Source of the DNA: Deltaproteobacteria bacterium
GTDB taxonomy: Bacteria > Myxococcota > JACRCW01
NCBI GenBank assembly: GCA_016218805.1
Contig: JACRCW010000042.1
Span: 1 to 64,000, forward strand
Length of the DNA: 64,000 nucleotides
Reading direction: 5' to 3'
The notes below the pieces were generated by a model. It was not told the origin of the DNA. It saw only the letters and a program-made list of their open reading frames with translations, and searched no databases. Below, piece after piece: positions 34,044 through 50,534 of this stretch. A program made the position numbers and the translations under genes. How positions within the stretch are numbered: the stretch's first letter is position 1; each line of letters begins with the position of its first letter.

Positions 34044-36674
34044 ATGGGCGAGAACGCGGCCAGCCAGGCACTCGTGAAGGTGCCGCAGACGGGCGACGCC
34101 ATCACGGCGCGCGGCGTTCCCGACCGGACGACGCTGCCGGTCAGCGCCTGTGCCGCGCGCTACCTGGATCCCATCCACTATGACCCCGTGGACGTGGAGC
34201 GCATCCGCGAACTGTCCCGCAAGGGCACGGTGGTCTACACGCACCGCTCCGCAAACTGGGTGGACATCCTGCTGCTGCAGCGGCAGCTGCCCAAGCATGA
34301 CCTGCCGCGCGCGGAGTTTGTGGCGGGTTTCAACACGCGCATGTTCCACCCCATCTGGACGTGGTTCCGCCGTGACCATGAGCCCGGCGCCCCCGCGGAC
34401 CCGGTGGCCCGCGAGGAGTGGCGCCTGTTCCGCACGCTCACTGAGCAGAAGAGCGCGCTGGTGTTTCTCAAGCACCCCTCCACGCTGGTGAACCCGCGCC
34501 CGGCGCAACAGGCGCACTACGCGCGCGCCATCATCCGCGCGCAGCGGGAGAGCAGCCGCCCCATCTTCCTGGTTCCGCAGGTCATCATCTGGATCCACCG
34601 CCCGGGGCACTTCCGGCCCACGCTGTCAGACGTGGTCTTTGGCACCTCTGACAGTCCCGGCGCCATGCGCGCACTGGGCATTGCGTGGCTGCTGTACCGC
34701 TGGGCCAAGATCCGCGTGGCGGAGGCGGTCAACGTCCAGGAGTTCCTGGAGCGTTTCAAGGAACTGTCTGACGACGCGCTGGCCCGCAAGCTGCGCTTCC
34801 TGCTCAACTTTGGCCTGGGGCGCGAGCAGCACATCCTCAACGGCCCGCCGCTCAAGACACACGCACGCATGCGCGAGGAAACGCTGCGCGACCCGCGGCT
34901 CAACAAGGCCATTGCGCAGATTTCCCAGGCGGAGAACCGGCCCGTGGCCGCGCTGCTGGACCGGGCGCGCAAGCAATACGACGAGATTGCCTCCAAGTTT
35001 GACGTGGACGCGATGAGCGTTCTGGATTGGCTGCTGCGCGTGGTGTGGAACCGCATCTACGACGGCGTGGAAGTGGACCCCGCGGACATCCGCAAGCTCA
35101 AGGAGACCGCCCGCCGCGGCCCGCTGGTGCTGCTGCCCTGCCACCGCAGCCACGTGGACTACCTGGTGCTGGGACAGGTGCTCTACTGGAACGGGATGAT
35201 GCCGCCGCTGGTGGCCGCGGGCCTCAACCTCTCCTTCTGGCCGCTGGGCCCCATGTTCCGCCGCGGCGGTGCGTACTTCATCCGGCGCACCTTCAAGGGT
35301 GACGCGCTGTACCCGCACATGGTGCGTACGTACATCAAACACATGCTGCGCGAAGGCTTCTACCAGGAGTTCTTCATTGAGGGCGGGCGCAGCCGCACGG
35401 GGAAGACGCTGCCACCCAAGCTGGGCATGCTGTCCATCGTCGTGGATGCGTTCCTGGAGGGCGTGCAGAAGGACGTGGCGGTCATCCCGGTGCACATTGG
35501 GTATGAGAAGATTGTGGAGAGCCGCTCCTACGCGCGCGAACTGGCCGGCGGCGCCAAGGAGAAGGAGTCCATCAAGGGGCTGCTCTCCGCCGGCAGCGTC
35601 CTGCGCCACAAGTACGGCCGCGTGTACGTCACCTTTGATGAGCCCATCATGATGCGGGAGTTCCTGGTTGACCGCGGACTGCAGCCGGAGGCGGAGAACG
35701 AACCGCTGCGGGTCAAGGCGGCAGTGCGGTCACTGGGCCACCGCGTGGTGTACGGCATCAACCGCAGCGCCGTGGTCACCCCCACCGCCGTGGCCGCGCT
35801 GGGCCTGCTGGGCCACGTGCGGCGCGGACTGCCGCACTCCGTGCTGCTGGGGTATTCGCAGCGGATCCTGGAGCACGTGCTGCTGGTCAGCGGGAACAAC
35901 GCGCGCATCTCCCCCGTCCTGCAACAGGACCTGGAAGCCGCCCTGCGCGAAGCCATGACCCGCCTGGCCGAGGAACGCCTGGTGGAAATCAGCAGCGCCA
36001 ACGGCGAGGTGTTCTACCGCCCCATCGACAGCCGCCGCGTGGCGCTGGATTACTACAAGAACAATATCGTCCATTTCTTTGTGCCGGATGCCATTGTGGC
36101 CGCGTCCCTGCGCAGCCTCCGCCCCGCCCCCGGCGAAGCCGTCCCGCTGGACCGCGTCAAGGAACGCGCCCGCCTGCTGTCACGCCTGCTCAAGATGGAG
36201 TTCCATTTCCGCAAGGGACCGTTTGATGCGCTGTTTGATGAGGCGCTCATGCGCTCCGTCAACAAAGGGTACCTGTCCGTGGCGGATGGGTGCGTGGCGC
36301 TGGGACGGGATCCGTTGAGTGATCAGCTCGCGCGGTTTGTCGCCAACCTGCTCACCAACTTCCTGGAGGGGTACGCCATTGCGTTTGAACACGTGCGCGC
36401 ACTGGTCACCCACTCCGTGGCCAAACGCGAGGTCATCTCCACCGTGCTGGACCGCTCCCGCGCGTCCTTCCTCGCTGGCGAAATGGTGCACGGGGAGAGC
36501 GTCAATAAGGCCGTTATCGAAAACGTCGTGGACCTGCTCATTGATCTTGGCGTGCTCAACACGTCCGGCGAGGGGTCCCAGACCACCGTGTCACCCGGCG
36601 ACAACTTTGCCACGCGGATGGCGGACCTGGTCCAGGAAAGTCACCTGTTCCTGGACCAGAGCCCGCGTGACTGA
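34044..36674 (+). CDS. Glycerol-3-phosphate acyltransferase PlsB-type
   Basis: Transfers an acyl chain to glycerol-3-phosphate, the first step of phospholipid synthesis, at the inner membrane. The second half contains all four motifs: His367-x4-Asp372 (CHRSHVDYL), GAYFIRRTF, FIEGGRSRTGK and VIPVHIGYEKI. The first 300 residues look like a decayed copy of the same domain: THRSANWVDILLLQ (His67...Asp74, spacing x6), KHPSTLV and FLVPQVIIWIHRPGHF. At 876 residues it is slightly longer than E. coli PlsB. ATG at 34044. It leads an operon with the alpha-2-macroglobulin and enoyl-CoA hydratase genes. Confidence 0.88.
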   Translation: MGENAASQALVKVPQTGDAITARGVPDRTTLPVSACAARYLDPIHYDPVDVERIRELSRKGTVVYTHRSANWVDILLLQRQLPKHDLPRAEFVAGFNTRMFHPIWTWFRRDHEPGAPADPVAREEWRLFRTLTEQKSALVFLKHPSTLVNPRPAQQAHYARAIIRAQRESSRPIFLVPQVIIWIHRPGHFRPTLSDVVFGTSDSPGAMRALGIAWLLYRWAKIRVAEAVNVQEFLERFKELSDDALARKLRFLLNFGLGREQHILNGPPLKTHARMREETLRDPRLNKAIAQISQAENRPVAALLDRARKQYDEIASKFDVDAMSVLDWLLRVVWNRIYDGVEVDPADIRKLKETARRGPLVLLPCHRSHVDYLVLGQVLYWNGMMPPLVAAGLNLSFWPLGPMFRRGGAYFIRRTFKGDALYPHMVRTYIKHMLREGFYQEFFIEGGRSRTGKTLPPKLGMLSIVVDAFLEGVQKDVAVIPVHIGYEKIVESRSYARELAGGAKEKESIKGLLSAGSVLRHKYGRVYVTFDEPIMMREFLVDRGLQPEAENEPLRVKAAVRSLGHRVVYGINRSAVVTPTAVAALGLLGHVRRGLPHSVLLGYSQRILEHVLLVSGNNARISPVLQQDLEAALREAMTRLAEERLVEISSANGEVFYRPIDSRRVALDYYKNNIVHFFVPDAIVAASLRSLRPAPGEAVPLDRVKERARLLSRLLKMEFHFRKGPFDALFDEALMRSVNKGYLSVADGCVALGRDPLSDQLARFVANLLTNFLEGYAIAFEHVRALVTHSVAKREVISTVLDRSRASFLAGEMVHGESVNKAVIENVVDLLIDLGVLNTSGEGSQTTVSPGDNFATRMADLVQESHLFLDQSPRD

Positions 36675-36686
36675 ATCGGAGGTCCC

Positions 36687-39600
36687 ATGCAACGCGCACC
36701 CAGGGTTGACCCGCGGTACTCGCCGGCGGACACGCCCCCCCACCCGGCGACTGGCGTCGCCGACCTCCCCCCGCAAGCGGGGGGAGGTGTTGTTGCCGCA
36801 TTGCTCCTCCTGGCGCTGGCTGCCTGCCCCGCACCGAAAGACCCCCCAGCCGCACCCGCCGGGCCGCCCACCGGCCCCCTCGCCGTCCTCGCCATAGGAC
36901 CCCGCGGCGAAGTCACCGGCCCCGTCCAGGTGTTTGCCACCTTTGACAAGCCGGTGACACGGCTGGGCGAGATGGATGACGCGCGCGCCCACGAGTTTCT
37001 CCGCGTCACCCCGGAGAAACCCGGCCAGTACCGCTTCCTGGGTACCCAGACCGTCATCTTTGAATTCACCGGCGACGCGCCCCGCTCCAGCGAGTTCACC
37101 GCCGAAGTGCCCCTCACCGCCCGCTCCGTTGACGGATCCGGCCCCGCCCAGACCGCCCGCTCCCAGTTCACCACCCTGCGCCTGGCCGTTACCGACACCA
37201 GCCCGGGTAAGGGATACAAACAGGCACCGTCCCGCCCCGCCATCCTGCTCACGTTCAACCAACCGGTGGACCCCGCGGACGTCACGCGCCACACCTCGTT
37301 CCGCCTCCCCGCCCCGCACGCCCCCGTCACCGCCACCTGCACCCCCGCCCCGCGTGACGCCACACCCAACAGCCTCACGTGCACCGCCACCGCGGACATC
37401 GCACCGTCCACGGCCGTGGACCTGGTGGTCGCCGCGGCGCTCCACGGTGCGGAGGGCGCCCTGGGCATGGCCGCCGAGTTTGCCCTGCCCTTTGCCATCC
37501 ACGGCCCCCCCGGCGTGGAACGCGTCCTGTGTGATGACGGGTGCAAACCGGAGTACGGCGCCCGCATCAGTTTCCTCACGCCGGTGATCCCCAAGAAGGC
37601 CGCGCAGTTCCTCGTGGTGGAACCCGCCATAGACATGACGCGCTTCTCCGGCGACTACCCCTCCACCTCGCTGTACTTGGGACAGCTCAAGCCGTCTTCG
37701 GCCTACCAGGTCACCATCAGGGCGGGCCTGGTGGATGAGTTTGGCCAGGCCACGCAGGGGGACCAGTCCTTCCAGTTCACCACCGCCGCGGCCACGCCGC
37801 GCGCCACCGTGCCCCGCGGATTCCTCACCATGGAACCGGGCGCTCCCGTCCTGCGCGTGCACTCCACCAATGCGCACCGCGCCACGCTGCGCGCGTGGAA
37901 GCTCTCTGACGCGGAGGCACCCGTGCTTGCCCGCGCCTTTGACCGCGGCGGCGGGGACGTCAAACGCCGCCCGCATGACGCCGCTAAAGACATTGATTTG
38001 AAGTACGTACCCGACCAGCGAACGCTGACCGAGATCCCCCTGTCCGAGTGGCTCCCCGGCGGGCGCGGCCTGATGGCGTACAGCCTGGTCTTCAAGGAGG
38101 TGTTCTCCTGGCGCGATCACCCGCTGGCCGTGGACGGGTTCATCCAGGGCACCTCCATGGGCGTGTCCGTCAAGGCGTGGAACAACGGCGTGCTGGTGTG
38201 GGTCACCGGCCTGGCGGACGGGAAACCCGTGGCGGGCGCCACCGTCACCGTCACGGACCCAACCGGCTTGCGCCTGTGGAACGGGACCACGGATGAATCC
38301 GGGCTGGCGTACGCGGCCGGTATTGACGTGGCCCCGGCGCGTGAAGCGTGGGCGGTGGTGCGCCACGACGACGACGTGGCGCTGGGCAGCGCGGAGTTTG
38401 ATGACGGCCTGTCCGTGTGGGACCTGGGCGGCCAGGCGGCGTGGGGCGAGGACAACCAGTTGGTGGGCCTGGTGTTCACCGACCGCGGCGTGTACCGCCC
38501 GGGCGAACCGGTGCACGTGAAGGTCCTGGCGCGCACCCTCTCCGGCGGCGAGCTGGGCATCCCGCGTGAGACCAGCGCGAAGCTGGAGGTGATGGGCCCC
38601 ACCGGCGACAACGTCCTCACGCGCAACGTGAAGCTCTCCGCCCTGGGCACGGCGAACCTCACGTTCAACCTGGACAAGGGCTCCAAGCTGGGGAGCTACA
38701 ACCTGCACTTCGGTTATGGTGACGACGGACAGGGACTGTATGCCAGCGTGCTGGTGGAGGAGTTCAAGGCGCCGGATTTCAAGGTGGAGGTCCTGCCGGC
38801 GCGCCCGCAGATGATCATGGGCGAGTCCGTGCCCGTGACCGCGCGCGCGGCGTACCTGTTTGGTGCACCGCTGTCCGAGGCGGCCGTCAAGTACACCGTC
38901 ACGCTGTCCCCCAGCTATTTCCAGCCGCCCGGAGCGGAGGGCTACACGTTCAACGACGACACGCGCTGGCTGTCCGATGGGTACATCAGCGCGCAGCAGC
39001 TTGCGTCCGCCGAGGCGAAAGCCGGCAAGGACGGCACTCTCAGCATCAACGTGGAGGCCAAGGGCGAACCGCCGGGCGGACCGGGCAGCGCCTCCGTGGA
39101 GGTCACCGCCACCGACCCATCCGGCCAGGCCATCACGGGATCCACCAGCATCACGGTGCACCCCGGTGAGCACTACCTGGGGCTGCGCACGCGGGAGAGC
39201 CTGCTCAAGTCCGGCGAGGCGTTTCCCGTGGAGGTGGTGGCACTCAAGCCGGATGGCGCGCCCGCCACGGGCAGCGCCACGGTGGTGCTGAAGCGGCGCG
39301 AATACCGTTCCATGCGGCAGGCCGGCCTCGGCGAGGCGACCGAACCGCTGCAGGCGTTTGAGGACAAGGAGGTCGCCCGCTGCGAGGTGAGCGGGCTGGG
39401 GAAGGAGCCCAAGGCGTGTTCGCTCACGCCCACCGCGGCGGGCCTGTTCCTGCTCAGCGTGTCAGGTAAGGACTCCAAAGGACGGGAGTTGTTCGCGGCG
39501 CGGGTGGTCTGGGTGGCCGGGCCGGGCGAGGCACCGTGGGCGTCCGACGAGTCCTTGGCGGTGAAGCTGGTGCCGGATCGTAAGTCCTACAAGCCCGGTG

Positions 39601-42323
39601 ACGTGGCCAAGGTGCTGGTGCAGAACCCGTGGCCGGGTGCGCGCGCGCTGGTGACCCTGGAGCGCGGCGGCGTGTTGTCCCAGAAGGTGGTCACGTTGGA
39701 CGGCAGCGCCCCGGTGCTGGAGGTGCCGGTGGAGGAGAAGTACGTCCCCAACGTGTGGCTGGGCGTGGTGCTGGTGCGCGGCCGCACCGCGGCGCCGCAA
39801 CCCGGCAAGCCGGACCGTGACAAGCCGGCCGTGCGCGGCGGTTACGCGCTGATTCCCGTGGACACGGGCACGCGCCGGCTGGCGGTGGCGCTCAGCACGG
39901 ACGCCCCTGTGTATGGCCCGCGTGACGAGGTGAAAGCCACCGTGAAGGTGGCGGACCAGGCCGGTGCGCCGGCTGCCGCGGAGGTGGCGCTGTTTGTGGT
40001 GGACGAAAGCGTGCTGCAGCTCACCGGCTTCCGCACGCCGGACCCGGTGCCGCTGCTCTATGCGCAGCGCGGTATTTCGGTGCGCACCGGGGACAGCCGC
40101 GTTCACGTGGTGGACGCGCGGTCCTACGGCGAAAAGGGCGAGGAGGAGGGTGGCGGCGGCCTGGGCGCATTGCTGGGTGATGAGGCCGTGCGCGGCCGGT
40201 TCCTCACGTGCGCGTACTTCAATCCCGCCATCAAGGTGCCCGCATCCGGCGTGGCGGAGGTGAGCTTCAAACTCCCGGACAACCTCACCAGCTTCCGCCT
40301 CATGGCGCTGGCCATTGGCGAAGGCCACCGCGTAGGAAGTGCAGAAGGCAGCCTGCGCGTGCGCAAGCCGCTGATGCTGCGGGCGGCGCAGCCGCGGTTG
40401 CTGCGCGTGGGGGACGACGCGCAGGTGGGCGTGGTCATTGTCAATGCGTCAGACAGCGCCGGTCCGGTGGACCTTGCCGTGGAGAACCGCACGCCGGAAC
40501 TGGTGAAGCTGGGACCCGCCGCGGCCAGCGTGCAGACAGCCGCGGGTGCCAGCGTGCCGTTCCGCGTTCCCGTCACCGCGTTGAAGTCCGGGACCGCGGT
40601 GCTGCGGTTTGCGGGGAAGCTGGGCGCAACGGGTGATGGTCTTGAGCTGCGCTTCCCCGTGGCAGACCCGGTCCCGCTGCTCCACGACGGAACGTACGGC
40701 ACGGTGGAGGGCGGCAAGAAGGTGGACGTCCCGCTGGGCCTGCCCGCCGGTGCGCGCGACGACGTGGGCGGCCTCACCGTCACGCTGGCCACCACGCTGC
40801 TCACGCAGCTGTCCGGGTCCGCGCTGTTCCTGGCCACCTACCCGTACGACTGCGCGGAACAGACCGCGAGCAAGCTCCTGCCGTACGTGGAACTGGCATC
40901 ACTGCGGCAGGTGTTTGACCCGGCCGCGGCCACACCGGAGGCGCTGCAGGCAAAAGCGAATGCCGCGGTGCAGAAGCTGCTGGCGTTCCAGAACGACGAC
41001 GGCGGGACGGGCTACTGGGCCGGCCACACTTCCAACCCGTGGCTCACCGCGTGGTCCACGCTGGCGCTGGCCCGTGCGCAGGCCGCCGGCTTCAAGGTGC
41101 CCGCGCAGTCACTGCACCGCGCACAGGCGTACCTCAAGGACATGCTGGCCAAATGGCCCGCCGGTGTCCGTGATGCATGGGGCGATGAGGCGCTGGCGTT
41201 TGTGGTGGACGTACTGGCGACGTTGAAGGACCCGGTGCCGTCCTTTGCCAGCACGCTGTTTGACCGCCGCGCCGCCATGCCGTTGGAAGCACGCGCCATG
41301 CTGCTGCACGCCATGGCGCTCGCCGGCAATGCGCGCCAGGTGAAACCACTGGCGGATGACCTGCTGGCGCACGTGCACCAGTCCGCCAAGGGCGCCACGG
41401 TGCAGTCGTCGTCAACTGATCGGCGCTATTGGACCTCACCCACGCGCGAGCACGCGCTGGTGCTCCGCGCGCTGGTGGCCGCGGGCGCGGACCAGGCCGT
41501 GTTGGACAAGCTGGCGGTGGGGCTAGTGGCAGCGCAGCAACGCGGCACGTACCGGACCACGCAGGAGGCGTCCTGGGCCATGCTGGCACTGCGCGACTAC
41601 CAGGACGCGCTGCAGACAGCACCCATGAAGGCGGAGGTCACCGCGAGCGCGGGCACCACGGACGTCGTCAAGGCCGCGTTTGACAAGGTGTCGTTTGACA
41701 CGGTCGTCGGCACCGCGCCCGTTGCAGCGGTGAAGGCGGGGACGCTGTCCATCGGAGCGGAAGGCAGCGGTACCGTGCACTGGGGCGCCACCGTGTCCCA
41801 CGCGCCGTCCGCCATTCCTTCCGTTCCCGTTGAGCGCGGCCTGTTCATCCAGCGCGTGCTCAAGTGGAACGGACAACCGGTAAAGGACCGCGTGAAGGCC
41901 GGGCAGCTGCTGCACCTGGTGGTGGAGCTGAGCACCCCGGCGGACCGGCATGACGTCGTTGTGGACGTGCCGGTGCCCGCAGGGATGGAGCTGGTGAATG
42001 TCCGCTTTTCAACGTCCGAGACCGTGCCTCCCGTGGCCGGCGGCGAGCCGCGTGGTGACGAGGACTGCGAGAGCGAGGAGTGCGCCGAGGCGTGGCGGCC
42101 CGACCCGACACTGCAGGGACCGTTTGATCACGTGGAGCTGCGGGATGACCGGCTGCTCCTGTTTGCGTCCTCATTGCCGCGCGGGGTGCACCGGTACGTG
42201 GCGGGGGTTCGCAGCGTGACGCCGGGAACGTACCGGGTTCCGCCCGCCAAAGCGGAGGGAATGTACGAACCCGAAGTGGTGGGGCAGACTCCGGGGAGCA
42301 CTTTCACGGTGGAGGCGCCATGA
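36687..42323 (+). CDS. Alpha-2-macroglobulin family lipoprotein
   Basis: 1878 residues. A lipobox ALAAC places the lipid Cys at residue 47, so it should be membrane-anchored. MG domains and the bait region follow, with a thioester motif CAEQ (Cys1389-Gln1392) in YPYDCAEQTASKLLPY and the terpenoid-like TED domain around it. Bacterial family members trap proteases in the periplasm. No penicillin-binding pbpC is nearby. The start ATG at 36687 has GGAGG 6 bases upstream, but the signal peptide is long (46 residues) because its N-terminal part is made of two hairpin repeats. It begins 12 bp after plsB and its stop overlaps the next start (ATGA). Confidence 0.88.
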   Translation: MQRAPRVDPRYSPADTPPHPATGVADLPPQAGGGVVAALLLLALAACPAPKDPPAAPAGPPTGPLAVLAIGPRGEVTGPVQVFATFDKPVTRLGEMDDARAHEFLRVTPEKPGQYRFLGTQTVIFEFTGDAPRSSEFTAEVPLTARSVDGSGPAQTARSQFTTLRLAVTDTSPGKGYKQAPSRPAILLTFNQPVDPADVTRHTSFRLPAPHAPVTATCTPAPRDATPNSLTCTATADIAPSTAVDLVVAAALHGAEGALGMAAEFALPFAIHGPPGVERVLCDDGCKPEYGARISFLTPVIPKKAAQFLVVEPAIDMTRFSGDYPSTSLYLGQLKPSSAYQVTIRAGLVDEFGQATQGDQSFQFTTAAATPRATVPRGFLTMEPGAPVLRVHSTNAHRATLRAWKLSDAEAPVLARAFDRGGGDVKRRPHDAAKDIDLKYVPDQRTLTEIPLSEWLPGGRGLMAYSLVFKEVFSWRDHPLAVDGFIQGTSMGVSVKAWNNGVLVWVTGLADGKPVAGATVTVTDPTGLRLWNGTTDESGLAYAAGIDVAPAREAWAVVRHDDDVALGSAEFDDGLSVWDLGGQAAWGEDNQLVGLVFTDRGVYRPGEPVHVKVLARTLSGGELGIPRETSAKLEVMGPTGDNVLTRNVKLSALGTANLTFNLDKGSKLGSYNLHFGYGDDGQGLYASVLVEEFKAPDFKVEVLPARPQMIMGESVPVTARAAYLFGAPLSEAAVKYTVTLSPSYFQPPGAEGYTFNDDTRWLSDGYISAQQLASAEAKAGKDGTLSINVEAKGEPPGGPGSASVEVTATDPSGQAITGSTSITVHPGEHYLGLRTRESLLKSGEAFPVEVVALKPDGAPATGSATVVLKRREYRSMRQAGLGEATEPLQAFEDKEVARCEVSGLGKEPKACSLTPTAAGLFLLSVSGKDSKGRELFAARVVWVAGPGEAPWASDESLAVKLVPDRKSYKPGDVAKVLVQNPWPGARALVTLERGGVLSQKVVTLDGSAPVLEVPVEEKYVPNVWLGVVLVRGRTAAPQPGKPDRDKPAVRGGYALIPVDTGTRRLAVALSTDAPVYGPRDEVKATVKVADQAGAPAAAEVALFVVDESVLQLTGFRTPDPVPLLYAQRGISVRTGDSRVHVVDARSYGEKGEEEGGGGLGALLGDEAVRGRFLTCAYFNPAIKVPASGVAEVSFKLPDNLTSFRLMALAIGEGHRVGSAEGSLRVRKPLMLRAAQPRLLRVGDDAQVGVVIVNASDSAGPVDLAVENRTPELVKLGPAAASVQTAAGASVPFRVPVTALKSGTAVLRFAGKLGATGDGLELRFPVADPVPLLHDGTYGTVEGGKKVDVPLGLPAGARDDVGGLTVTLATTLLTQLSGSALFLATYPYDCAEQTASKLLPYVELASLRQVFDPAAATPEALQAKANAAVQKLLAFQNDDGGTGYWAGHTSNPWLTAWSTLALARAQAAGFKVPAQSLHRAQAYLKDMLAKWPAGVRDAWGDEALAFVVDVLATLKDPVPSFASTLFDRRAAMPLEARAMLLHAMALAGNARQVKPLADDLLAHVHQSAKGATVQSSSTDRRYWTSPTREHALVLRALVAAGADQAVLDKLAVGLVAAQQRGTYRTTQEASWAMLALRDYQDALQTAPMKAEVTASAGTTDVVKAAFDKVSFDTVVGTAPVAAVKAGTLSIGAEGSGTVHWGATVSHAPSAIPSVPVERGLFIQRVLKWNGQPVKDRVKAGQLLHLVVELSTPADRHDVVVDVPVPAGMELVNVRFSTSETVPPVAGGEPRGDEDCESEECAEAWRPDPTLQGPFDHVELRDDRLLLFASSLPRGVHRYVAGVRSVTPGTYRVPPAKAEGMYEPEVVGQTPGSTFTVEAP
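36745..36788. repeat. Two adjacent palindromes in the signal-peptide coding region
   Basis: CGGCGAC-TGGC-GTCGCCG (36745-36762, 7-bp stem) is followed at once by a 12-bp stem: ACCTCCCCCCGC (36763-36774) with GCGGGGGGAGGT (36777-36788), loop AA. Read on the other strand the region gives an SPRLRGEVGDASRRVGG-like translation, a string familiar from repeat elements in GC-rich genomes. It encodes the part before the hydrophobic core of the alpha-2-macroglobulin signal peptide and keeps the frame. Confidence 0.65.
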
Positions 42324-43075
42324 CGGCACGGGTTGTACTCACGCGGGACGGCAACATTGCCCACGTTGCCATGGACGACGGACGGGGCAACGCGCTGGGA
42401 ACGCCCATGCTGGAAGCGCTGCTGGATGCGGCGACGCGCGCGGCGGACGCGGACGCGGTGTTGCTCACCGGGCGGCCCAAGGTCTTCTGCGGCGGGCTGG
42501 ACCTGGCGGAGGTGGTCCCCAACCACCGGTTTGCCATGGAGCGGTTCCTGGGGCTGTTCCACGCAGCGTGCCGCGCGTGGCTGGCGTTGGAGCGTCCCGT
42601 TGTCATGGCCGCGGCGGGCGGCGCGGTGGCAGGCGGCGCGGTGCTGCTGGCGTGCGGGGACCGCCGGCTGGGTGCGCGTGACAACGGCGTGGTGGGCGTC
42701 AACGAAGTGCGCCTGGGCATCCCCTTCCCCGCCAGCGCGCTGGAATGCGTCCGCGCCGCGCTGTCGTCGTCACAGGCGCACCGCGCGCTGCTGTTTGGCG
42801 AGCTGGTGGGCCGGGAGGAGGCGCTGGCCATGGGCTGGTTCCACGCGCTGCACCCGCCCGACGAGTTGTTGCCCCGCGCGTGGGACGCGGTCCGCGACGC
42901 TGCCACCATCCCGGCCACGGCCACGGCCGCTGTGAAACGCGCGTTGCGGCGCGACCACCTGGAGCGGATGGACGCGTTGGGTCCGTCCTCAAATGCGGCC
43001 TTTGCCGCGGCGTGGACCGGCCCCGAGGCGCAGGCACGCCTCAACAAGGTGCTGGCCTCCATCAAGCGCAAGTGA
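42320..43075 (+). CDS. Enoyl-CoA hydratase/isomerase family protein
   Basis: 251 residues of crotonase fold, normal length. The oxyanion-hole segment GRPKVFCGGLDLAEV and the second motif GGAVAGGAVLLACGDRR are clear, followed by VNEVRLGIPFP carrying an acidic residue at the usual catalytic position. It could hydrate enoyl-CoA or perform another crotonase reaction; motif identity alone does not tell. The ATG overlaps the stop of the alpha-2-macroglobulin gene by four bases, so it belongs to the plsB operon. Confidence 0.85.
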   Translation: MTARVVLTRDGNIAHVAMDDGRGNALGTPMLEALLDAATRAADADAVLLTGRPKVFCGGLDLAEVVPNHRFAMERFLGLFHAACRAWLALERPVVMAAAGGAVAGGAVLLACGDRRLGARDNGVVGVNEVRLGIPFPASALECVRAALSSSQAHRALLFGELVGREEALAMGWFHALHPPDELLPRAWDAVRDAATIPATATAAVKRALRRDHLERMDALGPSSNAAFAAAWTGPEAQARLNKVLASIKRK

Positions 43076-43578
43076 GCTTTTGCGCAAGCAGTGCGCGCCC
43101 GGCCGCGTGCCCGCGCCCCACGCGCCCGGACATCCCGCTGCGGCCGCGGGCCTGCTCCACGTCCTGCCTCCCACGATAAAGTCAGTATTCAAACGACGGC
43201 TTCCGGAAGAACGCCTTCCACCGGAACGCCTTGCGCTTTTGCGCTGCAAACGGGTTTCTTCCGCGATCTGCCGCGCGCTCTAGCTGGACAATTGACCCAG
43301 AAGGTGCAACTGGCCGTGCGCTGCCAACGGACGGGAGGGGACATGGCAACAGAGAGCCGACGCGCGGTGGTGTGTGCCCGCGGACCACGGGCGGTCAACA
43401 CCGCGGACACCCGCGCCGTACCCCGTTTGTGTGGCGCGCGTGCAGGGCCCGCACTGGCCGCCGCCCGCCGGTTGTCGGGCTGAACATCTCTCGAAGTCGC
43501 CGGGACACTCGATCCATCGAAGTCAATGCCCTGCCATGAGGCACGGCGCGTCACCCCACTCTGCTGCTGGAGAAGACC
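43076..43578. other. Intergenic region upstream of the poly-HAMP kinase
   Basis: 503 bp before the signalling operon. It holds an AT-richer stretch at about 43170-43195 (GATAAAGTCAGTATTCAAA) and a TTGACC near 43290, where a promoter could lie, but no complete -35/-10 pair is convincing. A 46-codon open frame at 43343-43483 has a good ribosome-binding site. Otherwise I see nothing coding. Confidence 0.4.
43343..43483 (+). CDS. Possible small ORF upstream of the kinase operon
   Basis: A 46-residue reading frame beginning MATESRRAVVCARGPR, with GGGAGGGG just before the ATG. It is Arg/Ala-rich and matches no family I know. Its composition is what GC-rich non-coding DNA would give, so it may be spurious. 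If real it could be a leader peptide for the signalling operon, whose first gene starts 95 bp after its stop. Confidence 0.2.
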   Translation: MATESRRAVVCARGPRAVNTADTRAVPRLCGARAGPALAAARRLSG

Positions 43579-50526
<6,948 letters not shown>

Positions 50527-50534
50527 GAGCCGCG

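Noticed and set aside
36591..39173. 860-codon minus-strand open frame opposite the alpha-2-macroglobulin gene
   Set aside because: It is Gly/Arg/His-rich without any domain, typical of the antisense of GC-rich coding DNA; the plus-strand frame is clearly coding.
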